In this document: positions 54,342-63,388 of the stretch, one piece after another | Layout: the number at the start of each line of letters is the position of its first letter | How positions within the stretch are numbered: position 1 is the first letter of the stretch | Assembly (NCBI RefSeq): GCF_026340095.1 | Contig: NZ_JAPEPO010000001.1 | Span: 3,130,501 to 3,194,500, forward strand | DNA length: 64,000 nucleotides | Reading direction: 5' to 3' | From: Streptomyces sp. NBC_01446 | Lineage (GTDB): Bacteria; Actinomycetota; Actinomycetes; Streptomycetales; Streptomycetaceae | The notes under the pieces: model-generated | What the model was told of the DNA's origin: nothing | Databases searched by the model: none | Seen by the model: only the letters and a program-made list of their open reading frames with translations | Made by a program: the position numbers and the translations under genes

Positions 54342-54376
54342 GGGCCCTCCGAGGGACCTGTGGGGGGTTGGGGCCC

Positions 54377-54408
54377 GTGGGCCGGCGCCCGGCTGGGCGC
54401 CGGCCCAC
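54377..54408 (-). terminator. Terminator after neuB
   Basis: 14-bp perfect stem GTGGGCCGGCGCCC / GGGCGCCGGCCCAC with GGCT loop, 20 bp past the neuB stop. Confidence 0.88.
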
Positions 54409-54427
54409 ACGGGCGGACGTCGGACGG

Positions 54428-55366
54428 TCAGACGCCGACCGGCTCGCCCGCGGCGACGGCGATCTCCGACTCGGCGACGACGCCCGCGACGCGGCGGAGC
54501 TTCTTCATCGGGCCGAGCTCCGACTCGTAGACCTTCTTCACGCCGTCACCGAGGGACGCCTCGATGGTGCGGATGTCGCGCACGAGGCGGGTGAGGCCCT
54601 GCGGCTCGACGGAGGCGGCCTGGTCGGAGCCCCACATGGCGCGGTCGAGGGTGATGTGACGCTCGACGAAGGTGGCGCCGAGGGCGACGGCGGCGAGCGT
54701 GGTCTGCAGGCCGGTCTCGTGGCCGGAGTAGCCGATCGGGACGTTCGGGTACTCGGCCTGGAGGGTGTTGATGACGCGGAGGTTGAGCTCCTCGGCCTGC
54801 GCCGGGTACGTCGAAGTGGCGTGGCACATCAGGATGTTGTCGCTGCCGAGGACCTCGACCGCGTGGCGGATCTGCTTCGGGGTCGACATGCCGGTGGAGA
54901 GGATGACCGTGCGGCCGGTGGCGCGCAGGGCGCGGAGGAGCTCGTCGTCGGTGAGCGACGCGGAGGCGACCTTGTGGGCCGGGATGTCGAACTTCTCCAG
55001 GAAGGCGACGGCCTCGGTGTCCCACGGGGAGGCGAACCAGTCGATGCCGCGCTTCTTGCAGTGCTCGTCGATCTGGCGGTACTCGTCCTCGCCGAACTCG
55101 ACGCGGTGGCGGTAGTCGATGTACGTCATGCGACCCCAGGGGGTGTCGCGCTCGATGTCCCACTGGTCGCGCGGGGTGCAGATCTCCGGGGTGCGCTTCT
55201 GGAACTTGACCGCGTCGCAGCCGGCCTCGGCGGCCACGTCGATCAGCTTGAAGGCGTTGTCGAGGTCGCCGTTGTGGTTGATGCCGATCTCGCCCGTGAT
55301 GTAGACGGGGTTACCGGGGCCGGCCGTCTTCGAACCGAACGTGCGCAGGCGGGAGTTGGTGCTCAT
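54428..55366 (-). CDS. neuB: Nonulosonate (sialic acid/Kdn) synthase without SAF domain
   Basis: Condenses PEP with a C6 sugar (ManNAc, or mannose-6-P for Kdn-9-P) to a nine-carbon acid. 312 aa TIM barrel with GEIGINHNGDLDNAF, VKFQKRTPE, STGMST, GYSGHETG and ERHITLDRAMWGSDQAASVEP, the NeuB hallmarks. NeuB proteins normally end in a ~60-aa antifreeze-like SAF domain that closes over the partner active site; this one stops right after the barrel (VAAGEPVGV). ATG at 55366; 14 bp after the neuA-HAD gene. Confidence 0.92.
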   Translation of the reverse strand: MSTNSRLRTFGSKTAGPGNPVYITGEIGINHNGDLDNAFKLIDVAAEAGCDAVKFQKRTPEICTPRDQWDIERDTPWGRMTYIDYRHRVEFGEDEYRQIDEHCKKRGIDWFASPWDTEAVAFLEKFDIPAHKVASASLTDDELLRALRATGRTVILSTGMSTPKQIRHAVEVLGSDNILMCHATSTYPAQAEELNLRVINTLQAEYPNVPIGYSGHETGLQTTLAAVALGATFVERHITLDRAMWGSDQAASVEPQGLTRLVRDIRTIEASLGDGVKKVYESELGPMKKLRRVAGVVAESEIAVAAGEPVGV

Positions 55367-55380
55367 GACTGGGGAATTCC

Positions 55381-56682
55381 TTACTTGTTGAGGGAGTCGA
55401 GAGAAGGGCCGAGGATCCAGGTGGCGATCTCTCGGATCGCGCCGTCACCACCGGGCAGCGTGGTGACCGCACGGGCGGCGCCTCGTACGACGTCGTGGGC
55501 GCTCGCGACCGCCACGGGCCAGCCGACGAGGCCGAAGCACGGGAGGTCGTTGACGTCGTTGCCGACGTAGAGCACGCGCTCGGGCGCGATGCCCTGTTCC
55601 TCGCACCACTGCTTCAGTGCGAGGTCCTTGCGGTCGATGCCGTGCAGGACCGGGATCTGGAGCTTCCTGGCCCGGGCGGCGACGACCGGGTTCTGTTCCG
55701 TGGACAGGATCAGCAGCGGCAGGCCCGACTTGCGCAGGGCCGCGATGCCGAGGCCGTCACCGCGGTGCACGGTGACGAACTCCCGTCCGTCGGAGTCGAT
55801 CAGCACCTTGTCATCGGTCTGGGTGCCGTCGAAGTCGAGGACGACCGCGTCGATGTCTTCGGCGGTCGGGAGGGAACCGGGCCTGTTCGCGTCGAAGAGG
55901 GGCGCGAGGGCACGGGCGCGGGAGAGGTCGTGCGGGTCGTCGATCTCCAGGACCCGCGCGGGGTCGGTGCGGACGAGTTCCGTGCGGCCGAAGAAGCGGT
56001 GCTTGGCCTCGCGGAAGCCGCTCGCGTCCATGGCGTAGACCGCGCCGGTCTCCAGGAGGTCCTGGGGGCGGTCCTGGCGCATCTGGCGGAAGGACTTGTC
56101 GTGGTTGACGCCGTAGCCGCCGCTGGTGGCCGCGGGGGCGACCAGTGTGTCCGTGCCGCCTTCGACGGAGGCGCGCTCGACCGCGGCGGGCGCGGCCGGC
56201 TCGTCATCGGCGTCGCGCCACACGAAACCGTGGAAGGGGGCGACGGTCAGGGCCGTGTCGGCGCCCTTCTCGACGATCGCGTTGACGACGCCGTCGATGT
56301 CCTCGCGGACGATGAAGGGGCTGGTGCACTGGACGAGGAGCACGACGTCGACCGCTGCGCCCTGGAGGGCCTCGTGGGCGTCGAGGGCGTGCAGCACGGC
56401 CGCCTCGGAGCTCGACTTGTCGCCGGCGATGGCGGCCGGCCGCAGGACGACCTCGGCTCCCGCCTCGCGGGCCGCGGCGGCGATCGCGGCGTCGTCGGTG
56501 GAGACCACGACGTCCGTGACGAGCCGGGTGGCGCGGCACTCGCGGACGGTGCGGGCCACGAGGGGCACGCCGCCGACCGGGGCGAGGTTCTTGGCGGGCA
56601 CTCCCTTGGAGCCGCCACGGGCGGGGATCACGGCGAGGACGCGGCGGACCGGTGCCGCTGTGCCCGCTTCCGGGTTGGTCAT
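55381..56682 (-). CDS. neuA: CMP-nonulosonate synthetase fused to a HAD phosphatase
   Basis: 433 aa, two enzymes in one chain. Residues ~10-250: cytidylyltransferase with IPARGGSKGVPAKN and a CTSPFIV block (CTP binding). Residues ~275-433: HAD phosphatase (KdsC type) with DFDGTQTDD (Asp283, Asp285), STEQN, and GNDVNDLPCFG. In the Kdn path the acid is first made as Kdn-9-phosphate, so the HAD part can be the phosphatase and the first part the CMP-Kdn synthetase. ATG 56682 is right after the DUF6716 gene (26 bp). Confidence 0.93.
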   Translation of the reverse strand: MTNPEAGTAAPVRRVLAVIPARGGSKGVPAKNLAPVGGVPLVARTVRECRATRLVTDVVVSTDDAAIAAAAREAGAEVVLRPAAIAGDKSSSEAAVLHALDAHEALQGAAVDVVLLVQCTSPFIVREDIDGVVNAIVEKGADTALTVAPFHGFVWRDADDEPAAPAAVERASVEGGTDTLVAPAATSGGYGVNHDKSFRQMRQDRPQDLLETGAVYAMDASGFREAKHRFFGRTELVRTDPARVLEIDDPHDLSRARALAPLFDANRPGSLPTAEDIDAVVLDFDGTQTDDKVLIDSDGREFVTVHRGDGLGIAALRKSGLPLLILSTEQNPVVAARARKLQIPVLHGIDRKDLALKQWCEEQGIAPERVLYVGNDVNDLPCFGLVGWPVAVASAHDVVRGAARAVTTLPGGDGAIREIATWILGPSLDSLNK

Positions 56683-56708
56683 CAGGTCTCCTTGAGGGGT
56701 ACGGGCGT

Positions 56709-58025
56709 TCACAGCTCGCCCATCCGCCGGATGACGGGCGCCACGCGCTGCACTCCGTGCCGGTAGGCGCCACGGGCGGCGCGGCGCACGATCTGCCGGA
56801 CGGGGCCGGGCTCCTTGCCGGCGGCGGGTGCGCCGGGCAGCGGCGTCCCGTCGGGGGCGAGGTGGTGGCGGGCGAGGATCCGCGGCAGATAGCCGGGGGC
56901 GGTGGTGAGGCTGTAGTAGGGGGCCAGGGGCGGGAGCCGGTCGGCTCCGGTCAGGCCGGTGACCCGGGCGCGGGCCTCGTCGAAGGCGGTGTCGTACGTG
57001 CCGTCGGCCGCGACGCCCTGGCGTGCCACCCACTCCTCGTCGGCCTTCGGCAGGTGGCCCGCGTCGAGCTGGTCCCAGGAGGCGAGGCACCCGGAGCCCG
57101 TGAAGTGGTGGTTGCCGAGCGCCTCGCGCACCCCGAGGTCGGTGAGCAGGGCGGTGGGGATGCGCCGGTGCAGGGCTTCGAGCGCGGCCGTCGAGCTGAC
57201 GGTGACCAGGAGGTCGGTGCGGTCGAGTACCTCGCCCATGTGCCCGTAGACGAGGCGGCAGTTGGCGGGCAGCCCGCCGTCGATCCGCTGGGCGAGCTTC
57301 TGGTAGGGCGCCTCTTCGATGTGGGTGGTGTGCTCGCCGGGCTTGCTGCGCAGCTTGAGCAGTACCTCGCGCTCGGGGTGCAGCCGGGCGTGCCCGACGA
57401 GCCGCTTGAGCAGGTAGGCGCGGTCGGCGGGGGTGTCCGGTACGGAGGGCTGCGCGGCGAAGACGACGGTGTACGGGTCGTGCTTCTCCTCGTAGGGCGT
57501 GCCGCCGAGGAACGGCAGCGCGCACTCGGTCACCGAGGAGGCGTCGGCGTCCACACCCTCGTACACGGCGCGGAAACGGTCCGCGTCGTGGCGGGAGTTG
57601 GCGAGGACGAGGTCGGCGCCGTGCCGCAGGAGCAGTCCGTCGGCGAGCTTCTCGTAGACGACTCCCACGTAGCCGGTGACGACGACGGGCCGCTTGGCCC
57701 GGCCCTGCCAGGCCCGCGCGAGGCCGTGGAGCACGGCCTGGACGGCGCCGCCGACGAGGGCGAGGACGACGACGTCGTACCGCTCGGCGTCCTGCTCCAT
57801 ACGGCGCAGGAATTCGACGGCGGTGACTTCGTCGAGGCTGTCGGCGCGGACGCCGACTTCGTCGAGTTGGCGGGGTGTGGGGGTGGCCCGGCCGCGCAGG
57901 AGGAATCCGTTGAGCGGGCTCTCGTCGGTGGTGAGGCGGCGCGCGGTGAGCGCGCCCCACTTCCACCGGGTGTCGGAGTCCGCGAGCACGGCGACCCGTC
58001 GGGTCTCAGAGGTACTTGCTGGCAC
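56709..58025 (-). CDS. DUF6716 probable glycosyltransferase
   Basis: 438 aa, no signal peptide. GT-B-like look: VAVLADSDTRWKWGALTARRL at the start, a Rossmann-like VVVTGYVGV, then LLKLRSKPGEHTTHIEE and LVTVSSTAALEALHRRIPTALLTDLG, which is like CDP-glycerol/polysialyl transferase donor sites. The terminal part is basic and may touch the membrane. GTG 58025 is chosen; an ATG at 58064 adds 13 residues. First gene of the minus-strand arm; shares a 198-bp divergent promoter with the GT2 gene. Confidence 0.8.
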   Translation of the reverse strand: MPASTSETRRVAVLADSDTRWKWGALTARRLTTDESPLNGFLLRGRATPTPRQLDEVGVRADSLDEVTAVEFLRRMEQDAERYDVVVLALVGGAVQAVLHGLARAWQGRAKRPVVVTGYVGVVYEKLADGLLLRHGADLVLANSRHDADRFRAVYEGVDADASSVTECALPFLGGTPYEEKHDPYTVVFAAQPSVPDTPADRAYLLKRLVGHARLHPEREVLLKLRSKPGEHTTHIEEAPYQKLAQRIDGGLPANCRLVYGHMGEVLDRTDLLVTVSSTAALEALHRRIPTALLTDLGVREALGNHHFTGSGCLASWDQLDAGHLPKADEEWVARQGVAADGTYDTAFDEARARVTGLTGADRLPPLAPYYSLTTAPGYLPRILARHHLAPDGTPLPGAPAAGKEPGPVRQIVRRAARGAYRHGVQRVAPVIRRMGEL

Positions 58026-58223
58026 ACCCAAGAAGCTAGGAAGCGATTTGAGACCGCGGCCCAACCGGAGTGCAACAAACGGTTAACAGCGCACCGACGA
58101 ATGGCGAATCCGGTCGGGAAGCAGGCGGGAAGCAGGCGGGTTCACTATTCCGCCACGCGTCGTTCACCTGACATCTCACCATCGGTCAAGACGAATGCCG
58201 GGCCGCCGCCTAGTGTCCTTCAC

Positions 58224-59204
58224 GTGGTCAAGCTCTCCGTCATCGTGCCGTTCTACAACGTGCAGCAATACGCGCCCGACACCCTCAGAAGTCTCCGCGC
58301 CAACGCGCGCGACGACTTCGAATTCATTCTCGTCGACGACTGCTCGAAGGACGAGACCCCGGACATTCTCGCGCGCGCCGAGCGCGAGCTGCCCGGCGCC
58401 GTCCTGGTCAGACACGAAAAGAACGGAGGCCTGGCCACCGCGCGCAACACCGGACTCGACGCGTCGCGCGGTGAGTACCTGACATTCCTGGACGGCGACG
58501 ACTGGCTCGCCCCCGGATACTACGAGCGACTGCTCGCCTCCATCGAGGGCCTGGGCTGCGACTTCGTCCGCACGGACCATGTCCAGTGCACCGCGCGGGC
58601 CCGAACCGTCCACCGCGTGCCGACCGGCAGGCGCGGTGTCGTCATGGATCCGCGCGAGGCGATCCTGCCCGCCGACCGCTCGACGTCCGTCGACTACGCG
58701 TACGCGTGGGCCGGCATGTATCACCGCAGGCTCGCCGACGCCGGCCTCCTCCACTTCACCGACGGCCTGCGCACGGCCGAGGACCGGCCGTGGATCTGGC
58801 GCCTGCACCGCGAGGCGAAATCCTTTGCCGCAGTCGGACTTCTCGGGGTTTTCTACCGGCGCGGTGTCGCGTCGTCACTGACGCAGATCGGCGACGTCCG
58901 GCAGCTCGATTTCATCAAGGCGTTCGACCAGGTGGTGGCCGAAACGGCGCAGGACAAGGACGCGGAAAACCTTCTGCCGAAGGCCGTCCGTACGTACTGC
59001 GCGATTATTTCCCACCACTTGGGATCCATCGAAAGGTTCGAACCGGCAGTGGCGCGCAAATTGAAGACAATGAGTTCCGCGGCGCTGAAGCGCATGCCGC
59101 AGGACGTGCTCGACGACGCGCTCGACTCGATGGACGTGCAGCGGGCGACGCGCCTGCGCCGGCTGCGGCGCCGCCCCGCCGCGGCGGGGGTGGCTGCCGC
59201 GTGA
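58224..59204 (+). CDS. GT2-family glycosyltransferase
   Basis: 326 aa. GT-A fold: LSVIVPFYNVQQYAPDTLRSL, ILVDDCSKDETP, NGGLATARNTGLDASRGEYLTFLDGDDW with the DGD(D) metal motif, and TAEDRPWIWRLHREAK. It probably starts or extends the surface polymer in the cytoplasm. GTG 58224 is 7 nt past a TAGTGT -10 box, so leaderless. The end is basic (RLRRLRRRPAA). Its stop overlaps the next GTG. Confidence 0.9.
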   Translation: MVKLSVIVPFYNVQQYAPDTLRSLRANARDDFEFILVDDCSKDETPDILARAERELPGAVLVRHEKNGGLATARNTGLDASRGEYLTFLDGDDWLAPGYYERLLASIEGLGCDFVRTDHVQCTARARTVHRVPTGRRGVVMDPREAILPADRSTSVDYAYAWAGMYHRRLADAGLLHFTDGLRTAEDRPWIWRLHREAKSFAAVGLLGVFYRRGVASSLTQIGDVRQLDFIKAFDQVVAETAQDKDAENLLPKAVRTYCAIISHHLGSIERFEPAVARKLKTMSSAALKRMPQDVLDDALDSMDVQRATRLRRLRRRPAAAGVAAA

Positions 59205-60538
59205 CCACGCAGATCTTCCTGGCCTCCACGGTGTACGGGACCGCGACGCTCGCCGCGGCCCTCGACGCGGACTGCTTCGCGCCCGCGGACCGGCGCATCC
59301 TGCTCGTCGCCAACAACGCGGCGACCCCGGAGACGACGCCCTCCGTCGACGAGATGCCGGGCTTCGAGCGGCTGCGCGGCCGCTTCGACGACGTCGTGTC
59401 GTGGAACGAGACCATCACGCCGTTCCACCCGGGCGGCTGGGCCCCGCGCCCGGACGACGTACCGCTGTGGGAGCGCCATCTGCGTCTCGCCTGGGATCTG
59501 GGCGACGACGACGTCGAGCTGGCCGTGGAGTCGATCCAGGTCAACCCCGCGATGGCGGTGGCGCAGATCTTCACCGGCGTCCCCGTCGACGTGTACGCGG
59601 ACGGCCTGATGAGCTACGGCCCCACCCGCAACAAGATCGACCCGCTGGTCGGCACGCGCGTACGGCGGCTGCTGCATCTGGACCTCGTGCCGGACCTGAA
59701 GCCGCTGCTCCTCACGGAGTTCGGCGTGGAGCCCGAGATCCTCCCCACGGACGTCTTCGTGAAGGTGCTGGCCGAACTGGCCGATGTGAGCGGCGAGTTG
59801 CCGCCCGTCGGGCCCGACCCGGCCGTGCTGCTCGGGCAGTACCTGTCCGCGCTCGACATCCTCACCGCGCAGGAGGAGGAGGACCTGCACGTGCGGATGA
59901 TGCGCGGCGCGGTCGCCCTCGGCCACACGCGGATCGTCTTCAAGCCCCATCCGACGGCGCCGGCCACCTGGTCGCGCACGCTGGAGGCGGAGGCGGAGAA
60001 GCTCGGCGTCGAACTCACCGTCCTCGACACGCCCGTGCTCGCCGAGGTTCTGTACCAGCGGATGCGCCCGGCCCTGGTGGTCGGCTGCTTCTCGACGGCC
60101 CTGCTGACCGCGTCCGCGTTCTACGGCATCCCGGTCGCCCGCATCGGCACCGGCACCCTCCTCGACCGCCTCGCGCCGTACCAGAACAGCAACCGCGTCC
60201 CGGTCACGATCGTGGACGCGCTGCTGCCGGAGCTGTCGGAGCAGGCGGCCGTGACCGCGCAGGAGTCCGGAACGGCGACCGCCGAGCTGAACCAGCTGGT
60301 GCGCGCGGTCGGCTTCGCGATGCAGCCGAAGATCTACCCGGAGCTGCGGACGGCGGCCGAGCGCTACCTCTCCACCCGTCTGAACGACCACACGTGGCGC
60401 TACTTCAAGCGCCGCCGGCTCACGTCCCTCGCGCTGCCCGGCGCCGTCCCGGCCCAGCTCGCGTTCATTCCGCGCAACGCGACGGTGCGCAGAGTCGCCC
60501 GCCGCGCGCGCTCGTTCAAGCGGGCCGCCCTCGGATGA
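59201..60538 (+). CDS. Polysialyltransferase-like glycosyltransferase 2
   Basis: 445 aa. Pattern of the alpha-2,8-polysialyltransferase family (POLYST): TQIFLASTVYGTATLAAAL at the start, YADGLMSYGPT with the acidic D-G motif, IVFKPHPTAP (the HP motif) and CFSTALLTASAFYGIPVA (Ser-Thr block). I expect it to add CMP-activated nonulosonic acids to the surface polymer. GTG 59201, coupled to the GT2 gene by a 4-base overlap; the next ATG overlaps its stop. Confidence 0.88.
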   Translation: MTTQIFLASTVYGTATLAAALDADCFAPADRRILLVANNAATPETTPSVDEMPGFERLRGRFDDVVSWNETITPFHPGGWAPRPDDVPLWERHLRLAWDLGDDDVELAVESIQVNPAMAVAQIFTGVPVDVYADGLMSYGPTRNKIDPLVGTRVRRLLHLDLVPDLKPLLLTEFGVEPEILPTDVFVKVLAELADVSGELPPVGPDPAVLLGQYLSALDILTAQEEEDLHVRMMRGAVALGHTRIVFKPHPTAPATWSRTLEAEAEKLGVELTVLDTPVLAEVLYQRMRPALVVGCFSTALLTASAFYGIPVARIGTGTLLDRLAPYQNSNRVPVTIVDALLPELSEQAAVTAQESGTATAELNQLVRAVGFAMQPKIYPELRTAAERYLSTRLNDHTWRYFKRRRLTSLALPGAVPAQLAFIPRNATVRRVARRARSFKRAALG

Positions 60539-61680
60539 GTACTTCAGAGACGACGCTCCCGAAGCTTTCCCCGGGAGCGGACGCCACGGTGCGGACCGCG
60601 CGCTCCGGCGCGCACGCACCGCGGCTGAGAGCCCTGGACGGCCTACGGCTCATAGCCGCCCTGATGGTCGCCGCGTACCACTACGGCGGCCGCGACGGTG
60701 AGGTGTCCCAGGCATGGGGCACCTCACCGAAGGTCCAATTTCCCTCACTGCACCAGTGGTTCGCCTACGGCTGCCTCGGGGTGCAGATCTTCTTCGTCAT
60801 CAGCGGCTTCGTGATCTGCATGAGCGGCTGGGGCAAGCCCCTGCGCTCGTTCTTCGCCTCCCGCGCGTCCCGTCTGCTGCCGTCGTACTGGGCGGCCGTG
60901 ATCCTGGTGACCGCGGTCTTCGCGCTGCCCGCGGTCGCGTACAAGGCGGTCTCGCCCAGTGACGCGCTCCTCAATCTGACGATGCTTCAGCAGCCGCTCG
61001 GCGTGGACCGCGTCCTCGGCGTCTGCTGGACGCTGTGGGCCGAGGTCCGCTTCTACGCGCTGTTCGCCCTGTGCGTCGTCCTGCCGGGCGCGAACCGGCG
61101 CCGCATCGTGCTGTTCTGCGCCGTGTGGACGCTCGCCGCCGCGATCACCCAGGCGTCCGGCGAGCCGGCCCTCAAGGTCATCCTGATGCCGGAGTACGCG
61201 CCCTACTTCATCGGCGGCGTCGGCCTGTATCTGCTCCACCTCGACCGCCGCGACATGACCGCGTGGGGCATCGTCGTGGTGAGCTGGCTGATAGGTCAAC
61301 ACTACGCGGTGGCCGCACTGTGGCACGCACCGAATCCTCACTTCTTCTCGTACCGCGGGTCGGGAACGATCATCCTGATAGTGACGCTCGGTTTCGTGGC
61401 GGTGGGCGCGATCGCGCTCGGGCTGCTGAACCGGGTCAACTGGGGGTGGCTGACGGTCGCCGGTGCGCTGACGTACCCGTTCTACCTGGTCCACGAGCAT
61501 CTGGGCTGGGTGACGATCGAGGTGCTGCACCGGCGTCTCGGGCTGCCGTCGGCCGTGACGTTCGCCCTCACGGTGGCCTCGATGCTCACCCTGGCATGGC
61601 TCCTGAACCGCTTCATAGAGAAGCCGCTTGCACCTTTCCTGCGCAAACGACTGAACCCCACTTCGGCCAGGATTCACTGA
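60535..61680 (+). CDS. Acyltransferase 3 family membrane protein
   Basis: 381 aa. Polar start (1-35), then RLRALDGLRLIAALMVAAYHYGG with the catalytic His-like residue and ten or so helices; QIFFVISGFVI and RLLPSYWAA are family blocks; the protein ends in VHEHLGWVTIEVLHRR and a basic tail. Probably O-acetylates the polymer on or across the membrane. ATG overlaps the stop of the transferase gene (ATGA), so it belongs to the same operon. Confidence 0.9.
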   Translation: MSTSETTLPKLSPGADATVRTARSGAHAPRLRALDGLRLIAALMVAAYHYGGRDGEVSQAWGTSPKVQFPSLHQWFAYGCLGVQIFFVISGFVICMSGWGKPLRSFFASRASRLLPSYWAAVILVTAVFALPAVAYKAVSPSDALLNLTMLQQPLGVDRVLGVCWTLWAEVRFYALFALCVVLPGANRRRIVLFCAVWTLAAAITQASGEPALKVILMPEYAPYFIGGVGLYLLHLDRRDMTAWGIVVVSWLIGQHYAVAALWHAPNPHFFSYRGSGTIILIVTLGFVAVGAIALGLLNRVNWGWLTVAGALTYPFYLVHEHLGWVTIEVLHRRLGLPSAVTFALTVASMLTLAWLLNRFIEKPLAPFLRKRLNPTSARIH

Positions 61681-61774
61681 GGATTCATGCCGTGCGGAGT
61701 TTGCTGAACGATTGGCGGATGCGATCTGTGAGCGTCTTGACCCTGTCGATCAGAAGCTCATAGGTTCGCGTCCC

Positions 61775-62674
61775 ATGACTGCTGTGCACACCACCGCCCG
61801 GCGCCCGATCGACCTCGACGACGTACCCGGCTGGTTCCCCCCGCTCGACCGACTCCTGTTCACCTGGTTCCTCGAACGGCAGGCGCGACAGGAGGTCCGC
61901 GGCGACCTGCTGGAGCTCGGCGTCTACATGGGCAAGAGCGCGGTCCTTCTCGGACAGCACCTGCACGGCGCCGAGAAGTTCACCGTGTGCGACCTGTTCG
62001 AGGGCGACGCGCCCGACGAGGCGAACCAGGCCGAATCCACCAAGTCGTACGCCTCACTGACCCGGCAGGCCTTCGAGGAGAACTACCTCTCGTTCCACGA
62101 CGAGCTGCCGCAGGTCGTCCAGGCGCCCAGCTCCGTGATCTCCGGCGAGGTCGACCCCAGCACCTGCCGCTTCGTCCACATCGACGCCTCGCACCTCTAC
62201 GAGCATGTGTACGGCGACATCGGCGCGGCCCGCGAGCTGCTCGGCCCTGACGGCATCGTCGTCCTGGACGACTTCCGCTCCGAGCACACGCCGGGCGTCT
62301 CCGTCGCCGCGTGGGAGGCCGTGCTCAACCGCGGCCTGCGCCCGCTGTGCCTGAGCACCCAGAAGCTGTACGCCACGTGGGAGGACCCCGAGCCCTTCCA
62401 GGACGAGCTACTCGCCATGCTCAGGGAGCGCGACGACATCGCCCTGAGCGTGCAGCAGGCGGCCGGGCACCGTCTGGTCCGCGTGAAGTCGAAGGCGGTC
62501 AAGGCACCCGCCTCCCCGCGCTCCCGCCACCACGTGGAGGTGACGGCGGAACCGAAGGCCGCGCCCGCCCCGCAGCCGGCCCCCGTACGCAGGCGGAGCC
62601 GTGCCCGCCGTATCGCCGTGGACCTGACGCCACCGGTGGTCACCCGGGCCGTGCGCCGCGCCGTCAGGGGCTAG
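61775..62674 (+). CDS. Class I SAM-dependent methyltransferase (macrocin-O-MT/TylF-like)
   Basis: 299 aa. LLELGVYMGKSAVLLGQHL is motif I, CRFVHIDASHLYEHVYGDI and GIVVLDDFRSEHTPGV are the metal/His motif of the TylF/CmcI class. Targets are sugars or glycans in many relatives, which fits methylation of the Kdn polymer. The last ~60 residues are Ala/Pro/Lys/Arg-rich and likely disordered. ATG 61775 follows the acyltransferase gene by 94 bp. A longer start (61712) is possible but has no site. Confidence 0.88.
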   Translation: MTAVHTTARRPIDLDDVPGWFPPLDRLLFTWFLERQARQEVRGDLLELGVYMGKSAVLLGQHLHGAEKFTVCDLFEGDAPDEANQAESTKSYASLTRQAFEENYLSFHDELPQVVQAPSSVISGEVDPSTCRFVHIDASHLYEHVYGDIGAARELLGPDGIVVLDDFRSEHTPGVSVAAWEAVLNRGLRPLCLSTQKLYATWEDPEPFQDELLAMLRERDDIALSVQQAAGHRLVRVKSKAVKAPASPRSRHHVEVTAEPKAAPAPQPAPVRRRSRARRIAVDLTPPVVTRAVRRAVRG

Positions 62675-62724
62675 CCGCACCGTCGGAGGCCGCACCGCCA
62701 GAGGCCGGACCGGCGGAAAGCCGC

Positions 62725-63381
62725 TCAGGCCCCCGCGAGGGACAGCTTCACCGCGAAGCCCAGGAACAGCACGCCCGCCGCAGTGGTCGCGCCCGCCGAG
62801 AGCCGCTTGCGGCGCCGGAAGGCGCCGGCCAGGCGGGTGCCGCTGAAGATCAGGGTGGAGAGGTAGAGGAAGCTCGCGGTCTGGAGCAGCCCGCCGAGGA
62901 CCAGGAAGGACAGCGCCGGGTAGGCGTAACCGGGGTCCACGAACTGAACGAAGAAGGAGATCAGGAAGAGGATCGCCTTCGGGTTGAAGAGGCTGACGAT
63001 CAGGGCGCGGCGGTAAGGGTGCTCGTCACCGCTCCCGGTCGCCGGCTGCGCCTCGCTCTCCACGACGGGCTCACCGCGCTGCTTCCACAGGGCCCGCGCC
63101 GACCGGATCATGCCGATCGCCATCCACGTCAGATAGCCCGCTCCGGCGTACTTCACGACGAGGAAGAGGACCGGCGTCGTCTGCAGCACGGAGGCCGCGC
63201 CGAGCGCGGCCAGTGTCATCAGGACCGTGTCCCCGGTGAAGACACCCGCGGCGGCCGCGTATCCGGTGCGTATGCCTTTGCGGGCGGCCACGGAGAGCAC
63301 GTAGAGAGAGTTCGGTCCTGGCAGCAGGACGATGAGGACGAGACCGGCCAGATAGGTCGGGAGATTGATGACACCGAGCAT
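62725..63381 (-). CDS. LysE/RhtB-family amino-acid exporter
   Basis: 218 aa, six helices. Signatures LPGPNSLYVLSVAARKGIRTGYAAAAGVFTGD and LFNPKAILFLISFFVQF are typical of LeuE/RhtB members, which export amino acids such as leucine or homoserine. ATG 63381. A long inverted repeat lies just before the gene and likely carries its operator. Converges on the methyltransferase. Confidence 0.92.
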   Translation of the reverse strand: MLGVINLPTYLAGLVLIVLLPGPNSLYVLSVAARKGIRTGYAAAAGVFTGDTVLMTLAALGAASVLQTTPVLFLVVKYAGAGYLTWMAIGMIRSARALWKQRGEPVVESEAQPATGSGDEHPYRRALIVSLFNPKAILFLISFFVQFVDPGYAYPALSFLVLGGLLQTASFLYLSTLIFSGTRLAGAFRRRKRLSAGATTAAGVLFLGFAVKLSLAGA

Positions 63382-63388
63382 GAAAGGG

